From: Methanosarcina sp.
GTDB lineage: Archaea > Halobacteriota > Methanosarcinia > Methanosarcinales > Methanosarcinaceae
NCBI RefSeq assembly: GCF_028693135.1
Contig: NZ_JAQUVZ010000021.1
Span: forward strand, 1-57,198
Direction: 5' to 3'
Length of the DNA stretch: 57,198 nt
Under the pieces are notes generated by a model. It saw only the letters and a list, made by a program, of their open reading frames with translations, did not search any database and had not been told where the DNA came from. The position numbers and the translations under genes were made by a program. Shown piece by piece: positions 35,201 through 43,693 of the stretch (position 1 is its first letter; each line of letters starts with the position of its first letter).

Positions 35201-37006
35201 ATGACAGATTTTTTCAGAAATACGTTTGGGAAAAAATCGGATGATTTGTTAATTATTTTAGTCGTGGGCCTTTTCTTCACATCATTTGCCTCCTACTTTG
35301 GTATTTTTGAATCCATCATTTTATTTGTTGAAGAATACAGTAACCGTGAAATTGGTGGGATGCTTACTCTTTTGATTTATCTTACCTTTGCTTTCGGAAT
35401 TTTCTCCCTGCGGCGCTGGATGGAACTTGAAAATGCTCTGGTGCTTCAGGAGCAGGCAGAAGAGAACATCAGAGAGAAAGATAAAAGATACAGGGCTCTG
35501 TTTGAAGAGTCAAATGATGTAATCGCTATTCTTAATGAGGAAAAAGTCCTGGACCTTAATAAAAAAGGCCGCATTGCTCTCGGGCTGGGCAACGGGAACC
35601 TTGTAGACGTCTCATTGGGGACACTGGTGCCCAAAGAATATCTACTGACAGTCCGGGAAGCCCTGAAAGCCACTCTTGCAAATGGGACTTCCCGTTTTGA
35701 AATGAAATTTCAGAAACAGAACGGGGCTATTATTGATGTGGAGGTTAATTCCTCTTCCTTGAGCCTTGAGGACAGAGAAGTCCAGTTTGTTGTTAGAGAT
35801 ATAACTTCACGTAAAAGAGCCGAAAAAATGGAGCATGAAAGCCAGGAGAGGTTGAATAAAATAATTGACAATGCCCTTTGCGGGATTTTACTGGTAGAAG
35901 TTTCCACACACGAAATTGTGGAAGTAAATCCGGCAGCTGAAGAAATGATAGGGCTTCCGAAAGATGAACTCGTAGGAAATGTCTGTCATCAATTCGTCTG
36001 TCCTGCTGAGAAAAATAAGTGTCCGATAACTGACCTGGGGGAGACTGTCGACAGGTCTGAGAGATTAATGCTCAGAAATGGAAGAGGTGAACATTTATCT
36101 GTCCTGAAAAGTGTGGTCCCTGTAAAAATAGGAGGGAAAGAATACCTTATAGAGAGCTTCATCGACCTATCCGAACGCAAAAAAGCCGAACAGGAACTAT
36201 TGCAGGCAAAGCTTGCTGCTGAAAGTGCCAACCGTGCCAAGAGCGAGTTCCTGACGACTATGAGCCATGAACTGCGTACTCCTCTTTCAGCAATCATCGG
36301 ATTTTCGGATGTGATGCTCGGCGGAATGAGCGGGGAATTCAATGAACAGAATAAAAAGTTTCTCAACAACATAGCTAACAGTGGAAAACATCTCCTCGCC
36401 CTCATAAATAACATTCTTGACCTTTCCAAAATTGAAGCCGGCAAGATGGAACTGGATATGGAGATGTTTTCAGTTTCCGAAGCATTTAGCTACACCAGGG
36501 CTGTAACCTCAGATCTTGCCCTGAAAAAGGACATCACAATAAAATATGATCTGGTGCCTGAGCTTTCAATCTATGCTGACAGGATACGTTTTAAGCAGGT
36601 CATCTACAACCTTATGAGCAATGCCATAAAATTTACACCAAAAGGTGGATCAGTAGAGGTTTTGGCCGCAAAAGCAGGAGATTCTGTCAGGGTAAGTATT
36701 TCGGATACGGGGATAGGAATTTCAGAAAAAGACCAGAAACTCCTTTTCCAGCCCTTCATGCAGGTCGATTCCAGTATCAGCCGTCAGTATGAGGGCACAG
36801 GGCTTGGGCTGGCTCTGGTCCGGAAGTTCGTAGAACTCCACGGGGGCAAGGTCTGGGTTGAGAGCGAAACTGGAAAAGGCTCGACTTTTACATTTGAATT
36901 ACCTTTGAAATACAGAAAAATTTCCTACACATGCATAAATGGTTCAAGCATTTCCAAAAAAATAGTCCCGCTTACAGTCGAAAAGGAAGAAAAGGAAGAA
37001 ACTTAA
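35201..37006 (+). CDS. membrane histidine kinase (2 TM-PAS-PAS-HisKA-HATPase)
   Basis: A 601-residue kinase. Two TM segments (about 16-36 and 50-68) with almost no extracellular loop, a PAS domain (about 95-205), a second PAS (about 215-330) with cysteines CHQFVCPAEKNKCPI, HisKA with His356 in [10 protein letters not shown], and HATPase_c (about 455-570, with NAIKFTPKGG, DTGIGIS and GTGLGLAL). There is no receiver, so the partner is probably the receiver at 34512. The frame is open to 35015, but that part lies in the inserted element; the ATG at 35201 follows a weak GGGGA. The Cys-PAS, HisKA and ATPase domains are close to those of the kinase at 185, so the two loci are paralogous. The extreme C-terminus (EKEEKEET) runs into a tandem array. 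Confidence 0.93.
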   Translation: MTDFFRNTFGKKSDDLLIILVVGLFFTSFASYFGIFESIILFVEEYSNREIGGMLTLLIYLTFAFGIFSLRRWMELENALVLQEQAEENIREKDKRYRALFEESNDVIAILNEEKVLDLNKKGRIALGLGNGNLVDVSLGTLVPKEYLLTVREALKATLANGTSRFEMKFQKQNGAIIDVEVNSSSLSLEDREVQFVVRDITSRKRAEKMEHESQERLNKIIDNALCGILLVEVSTHEIVEVNPAAEEMIGLPKDELVGNVCHQFVCPAEKNKCPITDLGETVDRSERLMLRNGRGEHLSVLKSVVPVKIGGKEYLIESFIDLSERKKAEQELLQAKLAAESANRAKSEFLTTMSHELRTPLSAIIGFSDVMLGGMSGEFNEQNKKFLNNIANSGKHLLALINNILDLSKIEAGKMELDMEMFSVSEAFSYTRAVTSDLALKKDITIKYDLVPELSIYADRIRFKQVIYNLMSNAIKFTPKGGSVEVLAAKAGDSVRVSISDTGIGISEKDQKLLFQPFMQVDSSISRQYEGTGLGLALVRKFVELHGGKVWVESETGKGSTFTFELPLKYRKISYTCINGSSISKKIVPLTVEKEEKEET

Positions 37007-37135
37007 AGCCAGTATCCTTAAAGCCAGTATCCTTAAAGCCATTAACTTTAAAGTCAGTATCCTTAAAGCCATTAACCTTAAAGCCAGTATCCTTAAAGCT
37101 ATTAACCTTAAAGTCAGTATCCTTAAAGCCAGAAA
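37006..37135. repeat. 15-bp tandem array between convergent genes
   Basis: About nine units of CTTAAAGCCAGTATC or CTTAAAGCCATTAAC. It begins at the kinase stop. Because the unit is a multiple of three, both strands show repetitive long frames (LKPVS on plus, ALRIL/ALRLM on minus), which are artefacts. Confidence 0.85.
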
Positions 37136-37211
37136 CATATGACGAAACTGGGGCTTTGGTAATGAATCCGGCAATCCTGAACCTTAATCCTATCAGAAGC
37201 AGGAGCAGATT

Positions 37212-38159
37212 TCAACTATTTTCAGGACCTTCTTTCTTAAGGAAGTCCAGGGTCGCCTCTGCATATTTTTCCGGGAAATAGCGTTCTCCGGAGTGCTCTC
37301 CATCCTCGAATATAATAATCTGTACTTCAGGAAGCTTTTCTGCCATTGCAAGAGTAATTCCCGGAGGAGTGTACTCATCTTCCGTACCAACCAGAAGCAG
37401 GGTTTCACTCCTTATTTCCGGCAGGCGTTCGTAGGTGCCGTTCCATTTCAGGTTTGCATCTGCCTGTTTCCGGATTGCGGGGCTGATTCCTGAATTGTTT
37501 GCAACGGACTGAAGCATACTTTTGAGATAACCGGCTTCAGGGGCATCAACGCTGTAAACTGCTGACGAGAAGACAAGTTTATCAACTTTTTCCGGATAAT
37601 TGAGAGCCAGTTCCTGAGCAATGGATGCACCCATTGATGTTCCGAAAACACTGGCTTTTGGAATCCCGAGAGCCTCGAGAAGGCCGGCTGTATCACTGGC
37701 AAAAAGTTCAAGAGAATAATTTTCCTCGTCATCTGAAGAGTACCCTACTCCTCTGTTATCGAATACGATTACCCTGTAATCCTGAGCCAGCTCCCATACA
37801 AAAGTTTCGTTCCATGCACCCATGGTTCCCCCAAAACCCATAATCAACAGAAGGGGCTCTCCTGACCCGAACTCCCTGTATCCGAGTTCGATTCCGTTAA
37901 CAGAAACATACTTTACAGGAGAGGAGTCGAGGGAAAAGTTTGAAGCCATTAATTGTTGAGTCGAGTCTTCTTGTTGAACACCTGTACACCCGGAACCTGC
38001 AAGAAATATAAGAAATAATACCGTTGGGAATAGGCTCTTCAGGAGAAACGAGTTTTTCATACTAAACGAGTTTTTCGGACTAAACGAGCTTTTCAGACGA
38101 AACAAGTTTTTCATATTAAACAGGTTTTCTAAGGTTAACAGGTTTTTAAGACTCATCAC
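37212..38159 (-). CDS. alpha/beta hydrolase lipoprotein
   Basis: A 315-residue predicted exported hydrolase. A lipobox-like LAGSGCTG (Cys about 59) follows a hydrophobic stretch, so the protein is probably lipid-anchored outside. Catalytic residues: nucleophile Ser in GTSMGAS, Asp in GTEDEYTPP, His in GEHSGERYFP; the oxyanion region is LLIMGFGGTMGAW. The first ~45 residues are built from 6-residue repeats (MKNLFR, PKNSFS, MKNSFL; an 18-bp DNA repeat), unusual for a signal-peptide n-region, so translation may really start at the ATG at 38060. Relatives include 2-hydroxymuconate-semialdehyde hydrolase-like and haloperoxidase-like enzymes; the substrate is unknown. It is convergent with the kinase. 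Confidence 0.88.
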   Translation of the reverse strand: MMSLKNLLTLENLFNMKNLFRLKSSFSPKNSFSMKNSFLLKSLFPTVLFLIFLAGSGCTGVQQEDSTQQLMASNFSLDSSPVKYVSVNGIELGYREFGSGEPLLLIMGFGGTMGAWNETFVWELAQDYRVIVFDNRGVGYSSDDEENYSLELFASDTAGLLEALGIPKASVFGTSMGASIAQELALNYPEKVDKLVFSSAVYSVDAPEAGYLKSMLQSVANNSGISPAIRKQADANLKWNGTYERLPEIRSETLLLVGTEDEYTPPGITLAMAEKLPEVQIIIFEDGEHSGERYFPEKYAEATLDFLKKEGPENS

Positions 38160-39220
38160 TTTTGATTAAACTCCGCCTCTCAGTATAAATATTGCTGTTC
38201 TAATTTTCTATTTAGGATAAGCTGAAAGTCTGTTCTATCAAAACTATTTTTTGATCCTTCCTGAACCAACTTCAGGACAGTTTCTTACCTTGCCCAGGAT
38301 CCTGAGAATTCAAACACATTATTGGTTTGAACTTCCTAAATATACCTCTCACACTCTCACACTTTTAGAGAATTGTCATATTTTGACAGAACCCTTATAT
38401 GTATGTAAAATAAATATATGTAATATACTTAAAAACCTTATAATGAAATATTGTCTGTATCAAGTTTAAAATATTTCTAAACTTTCTGAGAAGTATATAG
38501 TTTCTCATTAGTTTCTCATATTTTTTTGCACATCGTTTTTCAGATAGAGGCCGAAATTTGTTTTTGGTCTCATAATAAGTAACCTGGTAAAATAGGAGAG
38601 AATATGAATGTATAAATATGGCATAAATAGGTATTAGCGCATAAATACAGACCCGCTTGTCTAAAAATAAGATTACTGGCTAATTTGCTTTATTTATATT
38701 TCCATAAGATTTCTATTAGAAATTTTTACATGAACTTTCTATTCAGGATTTCCTATCCGGAATTCCTATTTAGGAGTCTTTATCCAGAATTATCTATTTC
38801 GATTTAATCCGCTTTTGGCGGTTAATAAATGATGAAGTTTTGTAAAAAATTGAATTGTGTTGCAGAGATGTAATGCAAAACAACCCTACGAATAATCAAC
38901 CCTCAGAATATATGCAATTATCAGTTCAGCGCAGGCAGAAAAATTAATTCTGCAACAAAGCAGCTACACCTTCGATTTGCATATTTTCCAAAGCTTCATC
39001 TGGAACAAAAAATGTCTTTATAGCAACCATTTACAAAAGTTAACCAACACACAACAAATTTTTTAAAAGAATACAACGCCCTGAAAAAGTATAATGTCAC
39101 CTATCTTGCTTTGAACAGGTCTTTCGTAAGAAAAGCCTGGGCTTTTCTTTCTCCGAAAGGACCGGGAATCCGGCTGCATGCTCCCAAAATAGCGGCTTTG
39201 CAGCTTGCGGAGGCCCGGAT
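38160..39220. other. long AT-rich intergenic region
   Basis: No coding sequence is supported. Around 38715-38800 degenerate TTTCTATTCAGGA-like units recur. From about 39080 to 39200, just before the MATE gene, there are short inverted repeats (AAAGCC-TG-GGCTTT; GACCGGGAATCCGG), possibly a structured leader. Nothing matches a riboswitch I know. Confidence 0.35.
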
Positions 39221-40693
39221 ATGGTAAGTGACGAAGAGATGAGGTCCGGGAACATTTTGAATCTATTCTTGAAGTTTGCTTTTCCGGCAGTTGTGGGGGT
39301 TGTCGTTGCAGGAATCCAGGGAATAATCGACGGCTTCTTCATAGGAAATGCGGTTGGAAGCCAGGGACTTGCAGGCATTACCCTTACATATCCCCCTTAT
39401 CTGGTTATAATTGGAGCTGGCATAATTATAGGGATAGGCTCGTCCAGCCTTACAGCTCTGGAACTTGGAAAAGGCAATGCAAAGGGAGCACTGGATATAG
39501 TGAACAATGCTTTTCCTTTATGCCTTCTTGCAGGAGCCATTTTTACCATAGGCGGGCTGATTTTTTGTAAAACCTCAATAAATCTCCTTGGAGCCAGTGG
39601 GACTGCCCTTAGCCTTGCTCACGAATATCTGCAGATAATCTTCCTGGGTTCTGTCTTCATGATCCTTAATATTGCCCTCGAACCTCTCGTAAGGAATGAC
39701 GGAAAACCAAAGCTATGTATGAACATAATGGTTGCCGGAATAGTTGTAAACGTTGTGCTTGACTACCTCTTTGTCATGCGTATGGGAATGGGAATGTCCG
39801 GTGCTGCCATTGCAACAGTAACTGCCTTTGCTCTGTCTGCATTGATGCTCATGTATTACCTTTTCGGCAGCGAGGCAAAGTTGAAACTCCGGGTTAAATC
39901 CATGAGATTCAAAATAGGAATCCTGTTCCAGATCCTCAGAGCAGGCCTTCCGTCCTTTGTAATGCAGATTTCCCTGGCTCTTGTGCTCTTTGTGCATAAT
40001 TACATGCTGCTCATATACGGTTCAGAGCTTGCGGTCTCAGCCTACGGGATCATAGGGTTTGTCTTTTCAATCTTCTACATGCTCTTTGAAGGAATAGCCC
40101 TTGGTGTACAGCCAATTATCGGTTTCAATTACGGGGCTGGCTACTATGAAAGAGTTTCGAAGACTCTGAAACTGACAATGTTTTCGTGTATCCTTGTCGG
40201 AGCTTTAGGATTTCTGTTAATCTACTTCTTTTCCGAGAACTTAGTACATATTTTCAACAGGGAAGACTCCGAACTTCTGGTAGTTACGCTTAGAGGAATG
40301 AACATTATTATGTTCTCTTTGCTTGTTGAAGGCACAGTGCTTCTCACGGCCATCTATTATCAGTCAATAAACAGGGTCAGAGCAGCCCTCTTTATCCATC
40401 TAGGAAAGATCTTCATTTTTCTCTTTCCCCTGCTGTTCATCCTTCCCAGGTTCTTCGGGCTCGATGGTGTCTGGTCTGCAGCTCCGGCTACGGAATATAT
40501 TATGATGGTAGTGGTGCTGGTTATGCTTTCTAAGGAATTTAAATTCCTCAGTAACAACGGAAAGACAGTCATCAAGCAACCAGTAGATACAAAACATGTA
40601 GTGTCGGTGTCCAGAAACAATGTAAAAGCAGGGAGTGAAGAGAGTAAAGGGTTTGTTACTTTCAGGCACGCTGATAAAGTAGAAACCTCATGA
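39221..40693 (+). CDS. MATE-family multidrug/Na+ exporter
   Basis: A 490-residue transporter with twelve predicted TM helices in two six-helix halves. The first half contains GIIDGFFIGNAVGSQGLAG, typical of the MepA/DinF branch of MATE proteins (helix 2), and the second GIALGVQPIIGFNYGAG at the equivalent position. The family exports cationic drugs or metabolites in exchange for Na+ or H+. GGAGG lies 7 bases before the ATG. The hydrophilic C-terminal tail (about 450-490) is unusually long. The last ~230 bases plus the 3' flank are duplicated at 42457-42808. The regulator is unknown; a leader with short inverted repeats precedes it. Confidence 0.93.
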   Translation: MVSDEEMRSGNILNLFLKFAFPAVVGVVVAGIQGIIDGFFIGNAVGSQGLAGITLTYPPYLVIIGAGIIIGIGSSSLTALELGKGNAKGALDIVNNAFPLCLLAGAIFTIGGLIFCKTSINLLGASGTALSLAHEYLQIIFLGSVFMILNIALEPLVRNDGKPKLCMNIMVAGIVVNVVLDYLFVMRMGMGMSGAAIATVTAFALSALMLMYYLFGSEAKLKLRVKSMRFKIGILFQILRAGLPSFVMQISLALVLFVHNYMLLIYGSELAVSAYGIIGFVFSIFYMLFEGIALGVQPIIGFNYGAGYYERVSKTLKLTMFSCILVGALGFLLIYFFSENLVHIFNREDSELLVVTLRGMNIIMFSLLVEGTVLLTAIYYQSINRVRAALFIHLGKIFIFLFPLLFILPRFFGLDGVWSAAPATEYIMMVVVLVMLSKEFKFLSNNGKTVIKQPVDTKHVVSVSRNNVKAGSEESKGFVTFRHADKVETS

Positions 40694-40804
40694 TTCACCC
40701 CTTCAATGGCATTTTATGTGCTGCGGTCTTGACAAAGGGGCAGAAATCCCCCTTACCATCCCGTAAAGTAAACCTGTAAGTTATGCATAAATCGGGAGTT
40801 TACT
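40462..40804 (+). repeat. direct repeat, copy 1 (MATE 3' end and 3' flank)
   Basis: This segment is repeated at 42457-42808 with about 90% identity by eye. It covers the last MATE codons and a 3' flank with two hairpin-forming motifs (GGGGCAGAAATCCCC; AGTAAAC ... GTTTACT at 40767-40804), a probable transcription-end region. The intervening 1.65 kb carries a broken transposase and a lipoprotein gene. Confidence 0.85.
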
Positions 40805-40905
40805 GAGGAATAAAAAAAATATAATTTCAAGTATTTGGTTAACGATATTGTCTTTGATGATTATTTGGTCGTCTCCCCAAATAATTGACTTGATTTTATA
40901 TAATA

Positions 40906-41302
40906 TTGAATCTATTATTTGGAGGCATTGGAATCACTTCTGAAATCGATTTTTCACAATATTTTTGCTGGAACAAAGATTGTGCTGATTCTGGAGTTAA
41001 AAATCAAGGGAATATAGTTTTTAAAGAGAGATACGGTAAAAATAACCATGCACTTCTTAAATGTAAAATCTGTAAGCATTGCTTGAGTAAAACAAAAGGT
41101 ACAGTATTTTTCGGACTCAATACTCCTGATGACGAATTTCTGAGGACATTAGCAATGATTCCCGAAAAAGGAAGTATTCGTGGAGTTGCAAGAGCTACTG
41201 GACATAGTAAAGAAACAGTTTATAGATAGCTCGAGATTGCAGGAACCCATTCAAAAGAAGTTACAACTTATTTCCTCACAAATCTTAATCTTAAGAGGGT
41301 AG
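40906..41302 (+). pseudogene. IS1-type transposase fragment
   Basis: The N-terminal zinc-binding part is recognisable (CWNKDCADSG, then LKCKICKHCLSKTKGTVFF) followed by helix-turn-helix-like IRGVARATGHSKETVYR. The next codon is TAG where the family has Trp (YRWLEIAG); the frame then continues LEIAGTHSKEVTTYFLTNLN to LKRV, where similarity ends before the catalytic core. A nonsense mutation plus a 3' truncation make it non-functional. The family assignment (IS1-like, Cys-rich N-terminus) is from motif memory. Confidence 0.7.
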
Positions 41303-41410
41303 GTAGTGTCCGTGAGTTATTGATCTATTCTGAAAAAACGAGTAATTCCCCTGCATTTGAGGAAAATGCAGAGAGATTATTGTGCTCACTATTTTCAGTA
41401 ACTTGCGGGC
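41303..41410. repeat. relic related to 15345-15430
   Basis: Shared blocks are TTATTGATC-TATT, TGAAAAAACGA, GGAAAATG-AGAGAT and GCTCAC-ATTTT. The left edge, TAGTGTCCGTGAGTTA, resembles the tip of the element at 54859. It is an eroded copy of an unidentified small element. Confidence 0.5.
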
Positions 41411-41455
41411 ACGACAAGGTTACGTAATCAATTAAAAAAGGGATAGTCGAGATTT

Positions 41456-42253
41456 ATGAGAATTTTCAAATTTTTATGTATATTTGCTTTTATGACAGTT
41501 CTGGTCCTGATTTCCGGCTGCACCGAGCCCGGAGAACTGCGTACTGAGTCCCATTCTACAGATGTAGGAAACGCCAAATCGGTCCATGCCCTGATAAGAA
41601 TGGGAGCCGGGGACTTGGAGCTTTCCGGAGGCTCAGAACAGCTTCTGACCTCAACTTTTACTTATAACGCTGATCCCCTAAAACCTGAGGTCGAGTATGA
41701 AGTTGCCGATGAGAACGGCAGGCTTGTTGTCCGCCAGAGTGACGTCTCCGGAAGCATCAACAGAGGCAAGTTCCGGAATGAATGGAAGCTCCGCTTCAAT
41801 AATGATGTGCCGCTTCTGTTGGGTATAGAATTTGGTGCTGGTAAAGGAAACCTTGAGCTTGGCAGCCTGAATCTGGCCGGAATGGAACTTCAAATGGGGG
41901 CAGGGAATGTTCAGATGAACCTTTCCGGTAGCCGGGCCCTGACCAATTTATCCCTGGAAATGGGGGTTGGAGATGCTGTTGTGGATCTCAGGGGAGACTG
42001 GGAACATGACCTGGATGCCAGGATTAAAGGAGGTGTCGGGTCCCTCACCCTGCGGCTTCCGGAAACGACAGGAGTGCGCATAAAAGTTAAAGGAGGTGTC
42101 GGGGAAATCAGGACAGGCGACCTGAAAAAAGATGGAGAAGCCTACGTAAATGAGGCTTACGGAAGTTCGGATGCTACTCTGGATATTGAGGTTGAAGGGG
42201 GTTTAGGGAAGGTCTTTCTGGAAACCGGGGGAATAGAAGGTGGAGAAATTTAA
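41456..42253 (+). CDS. toast-rack-domain lipoprotein
   Basis: A 265-residue exported lipoprotein: signal peptide with lipobox LISGCTEP (Cys at about 22). The mature part is a beta-solenoid-like fold of repeated glycine-aspartate/glutamate turns (IRMGAGDLELSGG, EFGAGKGNLELGSL, QMGAGNVQMNL, EMGVGDAVVDL, KGGVGSLTLRL, EGGLGKVFLE), which is the toast_rack/DUF4097-type repeat pattern. The function is unknown; bacterial relatives are associated with envelope-stress genes. GGGATAG lies about 10 bases before the ATG. It is bracketed by the two MATE 3'-end repeats. An open fragment follows directly. Confidence 0.85.
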   Translation: MRIFKFLCIFAFMTVLVLISGCTEPGELRTESHSTDVGNAKSVHALIRMGAGDLELSGGSEQLLTSTFTYNADPLKPEVEYEVADENGRLVVRQSDVSGSINRGKFRNEWKLRFNNDVPLLLGIEFGAGKGNLELGSLNLAGMELQMGAGNVQMNLSGSRALTNLSLEMGVGDAVVDLRGDWEHDLDARIKGGVGSLTLRLPETTGVRIKVKGGVGEIRTGDLKKDGEAYVNEAYGSSDATLDIEVEGGLGKVFLETGGIEGGEI

Positions 42254-42256
42254 AGG

Positions 42257-42455
42257 ACGGAAAAAGTCCTGAAAGAAAAAGCACAGGAACTCCGGGCTTC
42301 TGACTTCGTGGAACTTGAAGCATCCATCCTTGAGGAAATGAGCGAACAAATACCCCGGGAGCAACAGTTGCTGTTGTCAAAGGAGATGAGGCTTCCCAGG
42401 TGACCTCACACCAGCTACTGACCCATACGGTGGGCCGGCGGGACGAAGCCAGTCA
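42257..42455 (+). pseudogene. short coding relic between lipoprotein and MATE fragment
   Basis: One frame reads EKVLKEKAQELRASDFVELE and continues EEMSEQIP before a stop; a second frame carries on with GATVAVVKGDEASQVTSHQL. Together they look like one frameshifted protein fragment that ends where the MATE duplication begins. I do not recognise the family. Confidence 0.4.
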
Positions 42456-42456
42456 T

Positions 42457-42808
42457 GTGGCTCGATGGTGTCTGGTCTGCAGCGCCGGCCACAGAATATA
42501 TTATGATGGTAGTGGTGCTGGTTATGCTTTCAAAGGAATTTGAATTCCTCAGGAACAACGGAAAGGTCGGGACCAGACAACCAGCAGATACAAAACATGT
42601 AGTGTCGGTGTCCAGAAACAATGTAAAGGCAGGGAGTGAGGAGAGTAAAGGGTTTGTTACTTTCAGGCACGCTGAAAAAGTGGAAACCTTGTGATTCAAC
42701 CCCTTCAATGGCATTTTATGTGCCTGCGGTTTTGACGAAGGGGCAGAAATCCCCCCACCATCCCGTAAGTAAACCTGTAAATTATGCATAAACCGGGAGT
42801 TTACTGAG
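42457..42808 (+). pseudogene. duplicated 3' end of the MATE gene (direct repeat, copy 2)
   Basis: It encodes LDGVWSAAPATEYIMMVVVL and the rest of the MATE C-terminus (last ~78 residues) with few changes, followed by the same 3' flank. It has no start or upstream part. It is the second copy of the 343-bp direct repeat and probably arose by segmental duplication. Confidence 0.88.
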
Positions 42809-42924
42809 CTTTTTATCCGGACTTATTTTTCGCCCCGTTGCAGACTTACTTTTCATGTTTTATCCGATGAAGCGGGTGGGTCCTATCTGTTTCACAGGTT
42901 AACTGTTTCACAACTCATGACAAA

Positions 42925-42945
42925 AATTTATATAGTCTGGCCACT
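42925..42945 (+). promoter_or_regulatory. putative TATA box for the DUF4234-like gene
   Basis: AAAAATTTATATAGTC lies about 105 bases before the ATG at 43041 and matches the archaeal TATA consensus preceded by a purine-rich BRE-like stretch. Confidence 0.4.
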
Positions 42946-43040
42946 TTGTATACCCCGGATAATATTCTTTAAAGAGCCATATCTCTCAAGGGCTAAAGCT
43001 TGCCATAAATGCGGTACAGGAAATAAAATGAGGGGTACTG

Positions 43041-43532
43041 ATGCCTGATGATGATAACTATTCTAGGGTGATTCCCGTATGGAAATTTGCACTTTTCTCT
43101 GTAGCATCTTTTGGATTGTATGAGCTGTACTGGAACTACAAAAGCTGGAAATTCTTTAAGGAAAAAGATAACCTGGAAGTTTCTCCTTTCTGGAGAACTA
43201 TTTTTTCAACTTTTTTTCTCTGGTCTTTATTCAACAGATATTCTTGTATGCTGAAAGAAGAAGGTTATCAGGTAAGTTACTCGGTGACACTACTTGTATT
43301 TTTTTGGATAGGAATGAACTTTACTGGTGGTATGTCTGAAAGCCCGATCTGGTTGATTTCTTTCCTATCCTTCCACGCGTTCATCCCTATTCTAAACACC
43401 ACGAATGCCTATTGGGAACAAAAATTCCCTGGACTTCCCGAAAAACCTCTCATCTGGTGGCAGGTAATTCTGTTAATCACAGGAACAATTTTCGTTTTCC
43501 TGAGTATTGTGGGCACATTCATTCCTGAATAA
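43041..43532 (+). CDS. small DUF4234-like membrane protein
   Basis: A 163-residue protein with about four hydrophobic segments (about 10-30, 52-70, 80-112 and 138-160). The N-terminal VWKFALFSVASFGLYELYWN followed by a charged helix resembles DUF4234-type proteins, but this is a weak match. GAGGGG lies 7 bases before the ATG. It precedes mprF by 161 bases on the same strand; separate promoters are possible. The function is unknown; the position suggests an envelope role. Confidence 0.78.
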   Translation: MPDDDNYSRVIPVWKFALFSVASFGLYELYWNYKSWKFFKEKDNLEVSPFWRTIFSTFFLWSLFNRYSCMLKEEGYQVSYSVTLLVFFWIGMNFTGGMSESPIWLISFLSFHAFIPILNTTNAYWEQKFPGLPEKPLIWWQVILLITGTIFVFLSIVGTFIPE

Positions 43533-43693
43533 TAAACTCTGAGGACTCAATTACATTAAACCCCGGACTGATCACTGACAAAAAATATATTAACTTTAAA
43601 AGAATAGTTCAACATTAAAAACTTTAATCATGAGCTCTCTTTAACTTAAATACTGAACTCTGATCCCATAATGCAAAAAGATACTCGATCCTG

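Noticed and set aside
36931-37281. 116-codon ORF and the 76-codon antisense ORF with LKPVS/ALRIL repeats
   Set aside because: The 15-bp array keeps both strands open; composition is purely repetitive and there is no Shine-Dalgarno.
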